From: Deltaproteobacteria bacterium
Lineage (GTDB): Bacteria; Myxococcota_A; UBA9160; SMWR01
Direction of reading: 5' to 3'
Length of the DNA stretch: 43,082 nucleotides
NCBI GenBank assembly: GCA_019310425.1
Contig: JAFDEI010000011.1
Location: 1 to 43,082, forward strand
A program made the position numbers and the translations under genes. The notes beneath the pieces are model-generated. The model had not been told where the DNA came from. It did not search any database and saw nothing but the letters and a program-made list of their open reading frames with translations. This document shows positions 1-7,328 of the stretch, in pieces. The number at the start of each line of letters is the position of its first letter. The first letter of the stretch is position 1.

Positions 1-105
1 CAGTCCCTCGACCCACGCTTCCGCTTGCGCGAATTTCCTCCCGCGGACATTCGCGGAATCGCCGAGCCGGTCGGGATCTACGCGGTCGACGGGCTGGAAC
101 CATGA
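1..105 (+). CDS. C-terminal fragment, probable class III adenylate/guanylate cyclase
   Basis: The frame is open from base 1 and stops with TGA at 103-105, leaving the last 34 residues of a protein that begins outside the window. The tail contains GIAEPVGIYAV, which resembles the 'G-i-EPV-vY-v' end of class III adenylate/guanylate cyclase catalytic domains. If so, the enzyme makes cAMP or cGMP from the nucleoside triphosphate. No catalytic residue is inside the window, so the call rests on the terminal motif only. A perfect CRP-like palindrome at 10691-10710 would fit a cAMP-using organism, but that link is inference. Confidence 0.45.
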   Translation, partial: QSLDPRFRLREFPPADIRGIAEPVGIYAVDGLEP

Positions 106-128
106 TGCGGGACGCTCGCCGCACTCGT

Positions 129-1310
129 CTAGCCGAATCCTGGAGGTTTCGATCGAGAACGCGCCAGCGCAATCCGCACACTCGTCCAGAGAAGCACCGA
201 CGCGAGCAGCAGGCTCCCCCAGCCGGGCAGCGCCGGAACCGGCTCCGTGGAGTATGCCCAGAGCACTGCGGTATCCCAGTCGGACGTACTACTCCAACTC
301 CACCCCACAGCGACGCCCTGGTCGTTCACGTCGCGAACCGTGAGCTCGGTCGCCCCGGGCAGCGGCTCGAGCTCGTGAAGCACGGCGGGCGCCACGACGC
401 TCCACACGATTCCGCGCTGCACGCCGACGCCGTCCGTGCAGCGCCCCACCGCGTGGCCGATGTCGTTGATGCCCGTCGCCTCGCAGTCCTGCCCGGCCGC
501 CAGACGCGGCAGGGCAACCGCCAGATAGACCCCGCCACCGAGGGGCTCCCAGAGCACGGCGGTTTCGAACGCAGTGCCGTCGTCCGCGGTTCCGACGACC
601 TGCCCCGCGTCGTTGATGTCCTTGGCGCGGGCATGGCTGCCGGATGGGAGCAGCGGCAAGCTCGACAGCTGGTAGCCCCCGTTTGGGATCCAGATCGCTG
701 CGTAGGGGATCACTCCATCCGTGTGGCCGACGATGATCCCCGCGTCGTTGATCGCCTTGGGAAAGGGTCCCAGGGAGGGCCCGTCGTTGGGGAGGGTCTC
801 GGGAGATGCCTGCGCGTCTTCCCAGCGGGTGGGGTAGCGGGGTCCGTCTACTTCTTGCAGGGTGCCGACGATGGTGCCGGAGCTGTTGATGCCCTCGGCC
901 GCGTTGGGGGGGATCACGGAGGTCCCGTACAAAAAGACCAGATCGGTCAGTGCCCCCGTGGGACTCCAAGTCGCCGGCCAGGTTACCCGGAGACGGTAGT
1001 GCGTGCCCACCACCCGCCCATCCGGGGCGATGTCCTCGGGCCCGATCGCTTCCTGAAAGCAGTCTTCTTCAACGCATTCCAACCACATCACCGTGCCCCC
1101 GGGATGCGGCGGGAGCAACACCGCCGCTCCTCCGTAGGGGAAGAACTCGAAGGACCCCTCGATCGCGATCTGCCCGGCGGAATTGATCGCATGGGCACGG
1201 CTGTCCGCGGTGTAGGGGCTCTCGAGGTCCGTGGCAGGCACGACAGCCGCGCGAACGGGAAGCGCCAAGGTCAACAAAACCGGGAACAGCGGGAGCCAAC
1301 CGTGGAACAT
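129..1310 (-). CDS. HAF-repeat exported protein with C-terminal sorting-like tail
   Basis: This 393-residue protein starts at the ATG at 1310, which has GAGG upstream; the longer track start is less likely. The N-terminus MFHGWLPLFPVLLTLALPVRA is a signal peptide. The body repeats the HAF motif about every 55 residues (INSAGQIA, INSSGTIVG, INDAGIIVG, INDAGQVVG, INDIGHAVG, VNDQGVAVG), typical of exported beta-rich HAF-family proteins of unknown function. The tail VPALPGWGSLLLASVLL followed by a basic cluster resembles IPTL/VPALP-type C-terminal sorting signals: a short motif, one membrane helix, then arginines. It is transcribed divergently from the following hydrolase and has its own sigma70-like promoter (1333-1361). 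Confidence 0.8.
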   Translation of the reverse strand: MFHGWLPLFPVLLTLALPVRAAVVPATDLESPYTADSRAHAINSAGQIAIEGSFEFFPYGGAAVLLPPHPGGTVMWLECVEEDCFQEAIGPEDIAPDGRVVGTHYRLRVTWPATWSPTGALTDLVFLYGTSVIPPNAAEGINSSGTIVGTLQEVDGPRYPTRWEDAQASPETLPNDGPSLGPFPKAINDAGIIVGHTDGVIPYAAIWIPNGGYQLSSLPLLPSGSHARAKDINDAGQVVGTADDGTAFETAVLWEPLGGGVYLAVALPRLAAGQDCEATGINDIGHAVGRCTDGVGVQRGIVWSVVAPAVLHELEPLPGATELTVRDVNDQGVAVGWSWSSTSDWDTAVLWAYSTEPVPALPGWGSLLLASVLLWTSVRIALARSRSKPPGFG

Positions 1311-1332
1311 GGAACACCTCGCACTGCTCTCG

Positions 1333-1361
1333 ATTATCTCAGCACATGCAGACCAGGTCAA
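1333..1361 (-). promoter_or_regulatory. sigma70-like promoter for the HAF-repeat gene
   Basis: Reading the minus strand, TTGACC (1361-1356) and GATAAT (1338-1333) are separated by exactly 17 bases. The -10 lies about 22 bases upstream of the ATG at 1310, leaving room for the GAGG ribosome-binding site. It is the best-formed -35/-10 pair I found in the window. Confidence 0.6.
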
Positions 1362-1494
1362 GTCGATTCGGCCTCGCACCCAACCCAGCGGAGGATCGTT
1401 GATTCAAGGCCCTATGAAACGACCGACCCCGACGTCGCGATCCGTATCGCGTGATAGACTCCCCCCGGATTTCCTGGTTCGAGGCTCCCGCGAG

Positions 1495-2426
1495 ATGAGC
1501 AACCCGTTCGATCCCCAACGATTCGATGAAGCCAACGCGAGCAGCAAGATGCGTGCGCTCGTGGACCTGATCGAGAAGTCCATCAGGAGGCACGCCGGAA
1601 CTTCGACGAGCAGAGTGCGTTCTCGCTGGGCGAGCCTTCCGACCGCGCGGAGGAGCGCGCGCTTCCGAACGCGAACCATCCGGTTCCCGTCCGCATCTTC
1701 CGGCCGAAGAAGAGGGCGCGGGGCGCACTCCTCCACCTCCACGGTGGTGGCTGGGTCGTTGGTCGCGCGTCGATGAACGATGCACAGAACCAGCGCCGCG
1801 CCGACGAGCTCAGCCTCGCGGTCGTGAGCGTCGACTATCGCCTCGCACCGGAACACCCCTACCCCGCCGCACCGGATGATTGCGAAGCCGCCGCACTGTG
1901 GCTGGTCGAGAACGCAACTTCGGAATTCGGCGTGCCCCCCGAGAAAGTCCTCATCGGCGGCGAAAGCGCGGGCGGTCACCTGAGTGCCGTGACGATGCTG
2001 CGGATGTTGCGGCGACACGGAGTGCAGTTATCGGGCGCGAACCTCGCGTACGGGATCTACGACCTCTCGGGCGTTCCGAGCCACGATGCCTTCGACGACC
2101 GCAACCTGATCCTGAACTCCCACAGCATCCGGTGGTTCACGGAATGCTTCGTCCCGGACGGAGCGTTGCTTCGCGACCCGGACGTGTCGCCCCTCTACGC
2201 CGACCTCGTGGGAGCGCCGCCGGCCCTGTTCACCGTGGGCACGCTCGACCCGTTGCTCGACCACACCCTCTTCCTCTACGCGCGCTGGGTCGCGGCCGGG
2301 AACCCCGCCGAACTCCAGGTCTACCCAGGCGCACCACACGGCTTCGACCTCTTCCCGACCCGCGAAGGCGAACAGGCCACGAAGGCCATCGACGCCTTCT
2401 ACGACCGCTGCATCAACGCTGCCTGA
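1495..2426 (+). pseudogene. alpha/beta hydrolase, hormone-sensitive lipase family, frameshifted
   Basis: The natural start is ATG 1495 (MSNPFDPQRFDEANASSK, frame 1), but the rest of the protein lies in frame 3. Frame 3 reads EVHQEARRNFDEQ then VPVRIFRP, LHLHGGGW (HGGGW oxyanion motif), VDYRLAPEHPYPA, GGESAGG (GxSxG nucleophile), GTLDPLLD (acid) and GAPHGF (catalytic His), ending at TGA 2426. These are the defining motifs of the HSL/bacterial lipase-esterase family, which hydrolyses short acyl esters. The switch falls near 1573-1577, where one missing G in a GAGG run would restore LIEEVH. The core is well conserved, so this is either a recent inactivation or a sequence error. A TAGACT -10-like hexamer sits at 1455-1460. 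Confidence 0.8.
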
Positions 2427-2712
2427 GACGCCCTATCGCGAAGCCCCAGCTGCCTGGAATCATTTCACGGCTTCCCGGAGCGGATTCCGCAGCCCTATCG
2501 CCAACACTGCGCCCAGTGCGAAGCACAGCTCTAGCCTGATTTCCGGGCGGAACGCGTGCGAGCCCGCGAAGACCGCGCATGCAGCATCCAGGCGACAGTG
2601 CAGTGCCTGGGCTGCGGTCTACTGCCTCCAAGCACGCGCTGGAGCATACTCCCGTCGGCACGCTGCGTGCAGTCTCAGAAGACAGAAGAGCACTCGCTCA
2701 CAGGAGGCCAGT
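2427..2712. other. intergenic stretch with no recognisable gene
   Basis: These 286 bases separate the hydrolase from the DUF4389 gene. The only overlapping ORFs are arginine/proline-rich shadows without family resemblance. TAGCCTGAT near 2535 resembles other -10-like elements here but lies about 180 bases from the next start. I see no repeat or convincing terminator. Confidence 0.4.
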
Positions 2713-3120
2713 ATGAGTGGTTCGACTATTTCGGACGCCCAGAGAATCTACCAACTCGACATCGACCCGCGGGACACCGGAATCCGCATCCTCTTGACCC
2801 TGCTCTTCACGGTCGTCGCGAGCGTGCTCGACACCTTGGTGGGAGTGCTCGTGGCTTTCAGCTTGCTGTGGGCCCTGATCACACGGCAAGCGCCTCACCC
2901 GCGCCTGCGTTCGCTGGCCAATCGCATCATCACCTATGGCTATCGGATCGATCGCTACGTCACGTACAACGACGCCGAGGTTCCGTTCCCGTTCTCCGAC
3001 CTGTCGAACCCGCTCGAAGCACCCACCTGGGACGGCGAAGCCGCAACCGCGGAAGCGGTCGGCCTGACGCCCCGAAGACAGCCGCACCGTGACGACGAAC
3101 CGGATCCGCGAGAACCCTGA
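2713..3120 (+). CDS. DUF4389 family membrane protein
   Basis: The 135-residue protein starts at ATG 2713 behind AGGAGG. One hydrophobic segment (about residues 24-58, ILLTLLFTVVASVLDTLVGVLVAFSLLWALI) probably forms a hairpin of two helices. It is followed by the family's usual soluble tail with IITYGYRIDRYVTYNDAEVPFPFSD. DUF4389 proteins are small inner-membrane proteins with no established function. The C-terminal 30 residues are acidic and proline-rich and look disordered. It stands alone, 48 bases from the convergent alkyltransferase gene. Confidence 0.8.
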   Translation: MSGSTISDAQRIYQLDIDPRDTGIRILLTLLFTVVASVLDTLVGVLVAFSLLWALITRQAPHPRLRSLANRIITYGYRIDRYVTYNDAEVPFPFSDLSNPLEAPTWDGEAATAEAVGLTPRRQPHRDDEPDPREP

Positions 3121-3168
3121 CCGACACCCGGGGGAAGGACATCACCCCGAGACATGCCACACTCGGAG

Positions 3169-3687
3169 TCAACGCACTTGCTCGCTCGCCAGGAGTGCGG
3201 CCTTTCGGCGCACCCCGGCCGTGTAGCCGCCGAGGTCGCCACCTTTTTCGACGACACGGTGACATGGCGTCACCACCAGCACCGGATTGCGCGCGCAGGC
3301 ATTCGCCACGGCGCGCGCGGCGCGCGGCGATCCGATCGTGGCAGCGACCTCGGAATAGGCACGCGTCTGCCCGCGCGGAATCTTCGCGAGGGCGCACCAG
3401 ACGCGCTTCTGAAAACGGCTGCCGCGCACGTCGAGTGGAACGTCGATCGCCTCGCTGCGCCCGTCGACGTAGTCGACGAGCAGCGAAGCCCATTCCACCA
3501 CACTCCCACGACCAGCTGGAACGAACACGCCAAACGCGAATTCCGACTCGAGCAGGCGCACCAGGTCCGCTTCACGAGTGCCGAAACGCACGAAGCAGAC
3601 GCCCCGCTCGGTGCCGGCGACGAGCAGCAGGCCCAGCCGGCTCGGCTGGATGCAGTAGTGAATCCCTTCGCTTCGCGTCGCCTGCAT
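3169..3687 (-). CDS. ogt: methylated-DNA--[protein]-cysteine S-methyltransferase
   Basis: This Ogt/MGMT-type suicide repair protein moves the alkyl group from O6-alkylguanine in DNA to its own cysteine. The motif PCHRVV places the acceptor at Cys142 of the 172-residue protein that starts at ATG 3687 (GGAG eight bases upstream; the track's GTG at 3696 is three codons earlier). The helix-turn-helix region includes RFQKRVWCALAKIPRGQTRAYSEVA and the Arg-finger segment RAARAVANACARNP, followed by GGDLGGYTAG, all as in the family. No Ada metal-binding or AraC domain is fused, so it is the stand-alone enzyme. It is divergent from the selenoprotein candidate at 3846. Confidence 0.92.
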   Translation of the reverse strand: MQATRSEGIHYCIQPSRLGLLLVAGTERGVCFVRFGTREADLVRLLESEFAFGVFVPAGRGSVVEWASLLVDYVDGRSEAIDVPLDVRGSRFQKRVWCALAKIPRGQTRAYSEVAATIGSPRAARAVANACARNPVLVVTPCHRVVEKGGDLGGYTAGVRRKAALLASEQVR

Positions 3688-3845
3688 CGTCCACACTCCG
3701 ATGGAGCGAAGGTATCGCCGCTACCGGTCGAAACTGGCAGAAATCGGACCTCGCTGCGGACGCAGCCACAAGGCCGCCTGCTGCAGCGGCTCGCGTTGAC
3801 ACCCCCATTCGCCGGGCTAGGGTCGCGAGGGGACAGGAGGCGAAC

Positions 3846-4145
3846 ATGATCCGACGGACACTCATCACTTGCATGACCTTGATTGCCATCGTCCTGCCGG
3901 CCGCTGCAACTCACGCCGCACCGGTGAAATACGTGCTTCAGACACCCGGTGTCGTCTGAGGCGGTACCGCGTCGAGGGCCCGTGCGGCCGTCGTGAACAT
4001 TGCCGGAACGGATTCCGTCACGACCGACATGGACACACACACCGTCACCGTCCAATTCGACGACGACGAGTTGTCCATCGATGAAATCATCGGGGCGCTG
4101 GGTGATGCGGGTTATACCGTCCCCAGCCATGCGAAGATTCCGTAA
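3846..4145 (+). CDS. HMA (MerP-like) domain protein with in-frame TGA, probable selenoprotein
   Basis: The frame starts at ATG 3846 behind a strong AGGAGG and reads a signal peptide (MIRRTLITCMTLIAIVLPAAATHA), then VKYVLQTPGVV, a TGA at 3957-3959, GGTASRARAAVVNIAG, and TVTVQFDDDELSIDEIIGALGDAGYTV to TAA at 4143. The TGA falls exactly where HMA/MerP domains have the first Cys of the GMxCxxC metal-binding loop, and HMA homology continues without a shift after it. With Sec at codon 38 the protein is 99 residues. The second Cys of the loop is Thr (U-G-G-T). A hairpin suitable as a bacterial SECIS follows directly. I infer a periplasmic Sec-containing HMA protein, perhaps redox-active rather than a metal carrier. 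The alternative is a pseudogene with a nonsense mutation, but the strong RBS and intact flanking domain argue against decay. Confidence 0.75.
3960..3990 (+). promoter_or_regulatory. candidate bacterial SECIS hairpin
   Basis: Just 3' of the in-frame TGA the RNA can pair 3967-3971 (CCGCG) with 3983-3987 (UGCGG). After one bulged U, 3973-3974 pairs with 3981-3982, leaving apical loop AGGGCC at 3975-3980. The loop begins 16 bases after the TGA and has G in its second position, both within the usual limits for bacterial SECIS elements read by SelB. GC-rich coding DNA makes chance hairpins common, so this supports but does not prove Sec insertion. Confidence 0.5.
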
Positions 4146-4213
4146 CGGCAGGTTGAAGTCGGCGTGACGAGAATGCCCACGTCGCCGGGCTCACACTCGT
4201 CCTCGGCGGCGGA

Positions 4214-4999
4214 TCAATGGGATCGCTGCGCCTTCGTCCCGGTGTACTCACAGAATGCACCGGGCACCACGAGTTCGTATTTCGCGTTCTCGAAACCGGC
4301 CGCTTCCAGCGCCGCGAGGATGCCCTCGGGCGGAACGCATTGATCGACCGTGTCCCAGTAGTAGTCCATCAGCAACTTTGCATCGCGACTTCCGGTCGAA
4401 ATCAGCGTCATACCGGGAATCACCTTCGCCCACATGAACTCGGTCAGCTTGTGCCCCAGCCCGGAGCGGGGCGTGTGCCCTTCGAGGATCCAGAGCTTCC
4501 CGCCCGGCTTCAGAACGCGCAGGTACTCGCGGAACGTCGCCGCAAGGTCGGAAACGTGCCGCAGCGCGATCCCCATCGTCACGAAGTCGAAGCTGTCGCT
4601 CGCGAATGGAAGCTCTTGCGCGACACCGCGCGTGAGCGGCCCCTTGAAGACCTTCTGCGCCTGGCCGAGCATGCCCGTACTCGGATCTACGCCGAACACG
4701 CGCCCCTCCGATCCGACCAGCCGCGTCGCGCCGCGCGCAACAGCGCCCGTTCCGATCGCAACGTCGAGCACCTTCATGCCCTTCTTCAGGCCCGCGCGTC
4801 GAAGCGACAATCTGCGATACAGCAGGCCACCGTTCAGGAACAACAGCTCGATCGTGTTGTAGTGCTTCGCGGTGCGATTGAAGAGATCGAGGACGTAGCG
4901 GCTGCGCGCTGCGTCCTTGTCGTAGTAGTTCGTGAGCGGCGTGTGGGGCGGCAGCGGTTCATCGGCCTGTGTCGACCGCGCTGACTGCTTGGGATCCAT
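4214..4999 (-). CDS. class I SAM-dependent methyltransferase, UbiE/COQ5-like
   Basis: The 261-residue protein starts at ATG 4999 with GGAGG upstream; the 30 extra residues in the track lack support. The SAM-binding motif KVLDVAIGTGAVARG is at about 77-90, followed by GVDPSTGM (motif II), the post-II segment LPFASDSFDFVTMGIALRHV, and LRVLKPGGKLWILE (motif III). The order and the 'LRHV' signature match menaquinone/ubiquinone C-methyltransferases and related small-molecule enzymes. No quinone-pathway genes are nearby, so the substrate is not assignable. The N-terminal 25 residues are polar and probably disordered. Confidence 0.82.
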   Translation of the reverse strand: MDPKQSARSTQADEPLPPHTPLTNYYDKDAARSRYVLDLFNRTAKHYNTIELLFLNGGLLYRRLSLRRAGLKKGMKVLDVAIGTGAVARGATRLVGSEGRVFGVDPSTGMLGQAQKVFKGPLTRGVAQELPFASDSFDFVTMGIALRHVSDLAATFREYLRVLKPGGKLWILEGHTPRSGLGHKLTEFMWAKVIPGMTLISTGSRDAKLLMDYYWDTVDQCVPPEGILAALEAAGFENAKYELVVPGAFCEYTGTKAQRSH

Positions 5000-5133
5000 C
5001 GGCTGCCTCCGTTTGGGCCCGATGGTGCCGGTGCTCGAGGGCGATTTCAAGGTGTCGATGAATTCAGGGGTGACCACACCATGCTGCATGCCGGCTGAAC
5101 CTCGAACCCGCCTCCGAGACCTTCACCCCGACG

Positions 5134-5958
5134 ATGAGACGCCGTTTCCCGACGGAGCGCGGTTCGGCACACACTGTTATCGTTCGACGCAGGGCGATCG
5201 AGCAAGACGACCCCAGTTTCCGGCGGGCCCGGCCCCACCACATCACAGACGAGTCCGTGCAGACCGATTCAGCCGCAGACCTCGAAAACGACGCATCGCA
5301 CGCCGGGCGTTCCGGGTGGCTGCTTGCTGCGTGCGTGCTCGCGGTGCTGCTTGTCTGCTCGGGTACGGCCAGCGCCGAGCCCGAGAGCGCGCCGGCGATC
5401 CCTCCGTATTTCGACCGGCGCGACGCCGACGTCTACCTCGTCCCGGTAGGGGCCTGCTCGAAGGAATACCTGGTAATGCTCGCCGACTACTACGAGCACG
5501 ACCTCGGCATCCGGATGGGGATCGCCCCCGCCCTGACCTATCGCGACGGCCTGTACAACCCGCAGCGGAAACAGCTCGCCACCGAGCCGGTGATCGCGTG
5601 GATGATGACGAAGTTCGAGGACTACTCGACCAACGCGGATGCGGTCTTCATTGGCGTCACCCACAACGACATCTACATCGCCACCTCGAGCCGGCCCTTC
5701 GCCTTCGAGCAGCGCGTTCCACCACACTACGCGTTCATTTCGAGCAATCGGACCTCCCAGAGGCCGGTCGGCGAGACTGCCAGGATCACCGAGGTACAAC
5801 CGAGCCTGCGCAAACTGGTGACCAGGACCATCGGCGCACTTCACTTTGGGAAGCCCGAAAGCACCAATCCCAGGAACGTGATGTACGGCCCGCTACGCAG
5901 CCTCGACGACCTCGAGTCTATCGACGAGTCGACCGCCCGGAGCTTGTTGATCGAATGA
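5134..5958 (+). CDS. archaemetzincin-like protein with degenerate zinc site
   Basis: The start is uncertain: ATG 5134 gives 274 residues, and GTG 5257 would place the membrane segment (GWLLAACVLAVLLVCSGTASA) near the N-terminus. The exported part matches archaemetzincin (M54/COG1913) in order: YLVPVG, GLYNPQRKQLATEPVIAW, ADAVFIGVTHNDIYI, FAFEQR, FISSNRTS, and a Met-turn-like NVMYGPLRSLDDLE. Where active family members carry HExxHxxGxxH, this protein reads TRTIGALHFGK, so two of the three zinc ligands and the catalytic Glu are missing. I infer a non-catalytic exported homologue. Its stop overlaps the start of the rhodanese gene (ATGA), so the two are translationally coupled. Confidence 0.65.
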   Translation: MRRRFPTERGSAHTVIVRRRAIEQDDPSFRRARPHHITDESVQTDSAADLENDASHAGRSGWLLAACVLAVLLVCSGTASAEPESAPAIPPYFDRRDADVYLVPVGACSKEYLVMLADYYEHDLGIRMGIAPALTYRDGLYNPQRKQLATEPVIAWMMTKFEDYSTNADAVFIGVTHNDIYIATSSRPFAFEQRVPPHYAFISSNRTSQRPVGETARITEVQPSLRKLVTRTIGALHFGKPESTNPRNVMYGPLRSLDDLESIDESTARSLLIE

Positions 5959-6380
5959 CGGCACTCTCGATCGGTTCGGCGCGCTATTCTTCTTCGTGGA
6001 TGGCGATCTCTGTATTCCTGCTCGTCGCCGTGGGGTCCGGCTGTGCGGAAGCCCCCGCCGCTGCCACGATCAGCCAGAAGAATCTCGCAGCGCGGATTTC
6101 CGACGCATCGGCGCCGGTGATCTTCGACGTTCGCAGCGAGAAGGAGTTCGCGAGCGGACACGTTCCGGGTGCGGTGAACCTGCCGTATGACGAGATCGCA
6201 GATCGTCTGGCCGGCCAGAACCTGGATCCCGACGACGAAATCGTCGTGTACTGTGAATCGGGGCGCCGGGCTGCGGTTGCCGAGGAGGCGCTCCGCCATG
6301 CCGGCTTCACCAGCGTTCGCCATCTCGAAGGCGACATGCGCGGCTGGCGGGAGAGCCACCTGCCCTGCGACGGTTGTTGA
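5955..6380 (+). CDS. rhodanese-domain lipoprotein
   Basis: This 141-residue protein begins with a signal peptide and lipobox (VGSGC, acylated Cys30), so it should be anchored facing the periplasm. Residues about 38-135 form a single rhodanese domain: VIFDVRSEKEFASGHVPGAVNLP and the active loop YCESGRRA with Cys100. The loop has the CxxGxR form of sulfurtransferases that carry a persulfide. A periplasmic single-domain rhodanese may handle reactive sulfur or act with a thiol-redox partner. ATG 5955 overlaps the upstream stop, linking it to the metzincin-like protein. Confidence 0.88.
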   Translation: MTALSIGSARYSSSWMAISVFLLVAVGSGCAEAPAAATISQKNLAARISDASAPVIFDVRSEKEFASGHVPGAVNLPYDEIADRLAGQNLDPDDEIVVYCESGRRAAVAEEALRHAGFTSVRHLEGDMRGWRESHLPCDGC

Positions 6381-6401
6381 ACACGAACCCGGGAGGCCGC
6401 G

Positions 6402-6653
6402 ATGGCCGGTAAGGAGACTCGTGGCGATGGCGAACCGCCTGCGGCGGGCGACACATCCGCTGGAGCGGGCTGGCTCGTCGCGCTTCAGCGCAACCGTGCC
6501 TTCACCGCTTTGTTTGCGACCTGCATCGTCGCGGGTGCGGTTGCTGGAGTCGTCTATCTCCCCGAGGAATTATCTTGGATCCGAAGGCTGGTTGGAGGGG
6601 CAATCAGCGGTGCGGGTGTCGCATTCCTGATGACCGCGACGAAGCTGATGTAG
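6402..6653 (+). CDS. small hypothetical membrane protein
   Basis: The 83-residue ORF follows the rhodanese gene by 21 bases and has GGGAGG before ATG 6402. Residues 1-24 are polar; residues about 34-80 contain two hydrophobic stretches (AFTALFATCIVAGAVAGVVYL and LVGGAISGAGVAFLMTATKLM), suggesting a two-helix inner-membrane protein. I do not recognise the family. Spacing suggests cotranscription with the two genes upstream. Confidence 0.6.
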   Translation: MAGKETRGDGEPPAAGDTSAGAGWLVALQRNRAFTALFATCIVAGAVAGVVYLPEELSWIRRLVGGAISGAGVAFLMTATKLM

Positions 6654-6728
6654 CAGCCCGCGAGCTTCACCAGGTCACCATCGCGGCGACGAGACGCCCG
6701 CCCTGCCGAGAAGAAGGAGCGACCGAAC

Positions 6729-7259
6729 TCAGCGTGAATCGTCGGAAATATCCCGCTCCAGCACGGTCTTGCGCTCGAGGCGCGCAGCGTTCGCGATCGC
6801 TTCATCGCAGATGCGTCGCACCGCATCCGAGAGCGGAGCCAGAACTCCGTCGGAAGTATTGAATCCGGACTTCGCGCGGATGTATTCCTTGAGCCTGCTC
6901 GCAACGATCAGGATCTCGCGCGGCGGCACCTCGTCGGTGAAAGACGCTGCGGATGCCGGAACGATTCGGCGCTGCCCGGTCTTGGTCCCCTGCACTTCCC
7001 TGCTCGCCTTCACATCCCTGCTCGCCTTCGGCTCGGGGGGGGAGTCGGCCTCCGCCAGCTGCGGAGCGGACTTCTCGACGGCCCAGGTCTCGCGGTGGTT
7101 CGCTTCCGGCAGGTGAACCTCCCAGCACGTCACCGTGCAGAACACCAGCCCGGTCCGTTTGCGATTGCACGTCGAAACGTTGCACACCCAATAGGTTGCG
7201 CCGAGTTCGATCGGCTGCTTGCAGGTGCTACAGCGCCGCCACGCCTCACCAGTCGTCAT
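6729..7259 (-). CDS. zinc-finger protein with C-terminal bacterial histone fold
   Basis: Starting at ATG 7259 (GGAGGT upstream), the 176-residue protein has three parts. Residues 8-60 carry Cys10, Cys13, Cys26, Cys31, Cys41 and Cys45 plus nearby His residues, a probable zinc-binding module. Residues 62-112 are a low-complexity charged linker. Residues 115-171 (ILIVASRLKEYIRAK ... LSDAVRRICDEAIANA ... ERKTVLERDI) match the three-helix histone fold, with the RKTV-RD ending that corresponds to the archaeal histone 'RKTI-ED' loop. Bacterial histones of this type are DNA-binding nucleoid proteins, and fusions to zinc fingers have been described in recent surveys. A nucleoid or regulatory role is inferred. 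No other domain is present. Confidence 0.75.
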   Translation of the reverse strand: MTTGEAWRRCSTCKQPIELGATYWVCNVSTCNRKRTGLVFCTVTCWEVHLPEANHRETWAVEKSAPQLAEADSPPEPKASRDVKASREVQGTKTGQRRIVPASAASFTDEVPPREILIVASRLKEYIRAKSGFNTSDGVLAPLSDAVRRICDEAIANAARLERKTVLERDISDDSR

Positions 7260-7328
7260 CGAGACCTCCGAAACGACTCCAAACGTAGCACCCGTGCCGC
7301 GCAATCATCCGGCGATGCAGTTCCGCAC

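Noticed and set aside
102-1454. 450-residue plus-strand ORF opposite the HAF-repeat gene
   Set aside because: Arg/Gly/His-rich shadow; the minus strand has signal peptide, repeats and promoter.
4932-6380. 482-residue ORF joining the upstream region to the rhodanese gene
   Set aside because: The first 300 residues are an Arg-rich shadow of the metzincin-like gene; the rhodanese starts at ATG 5955.
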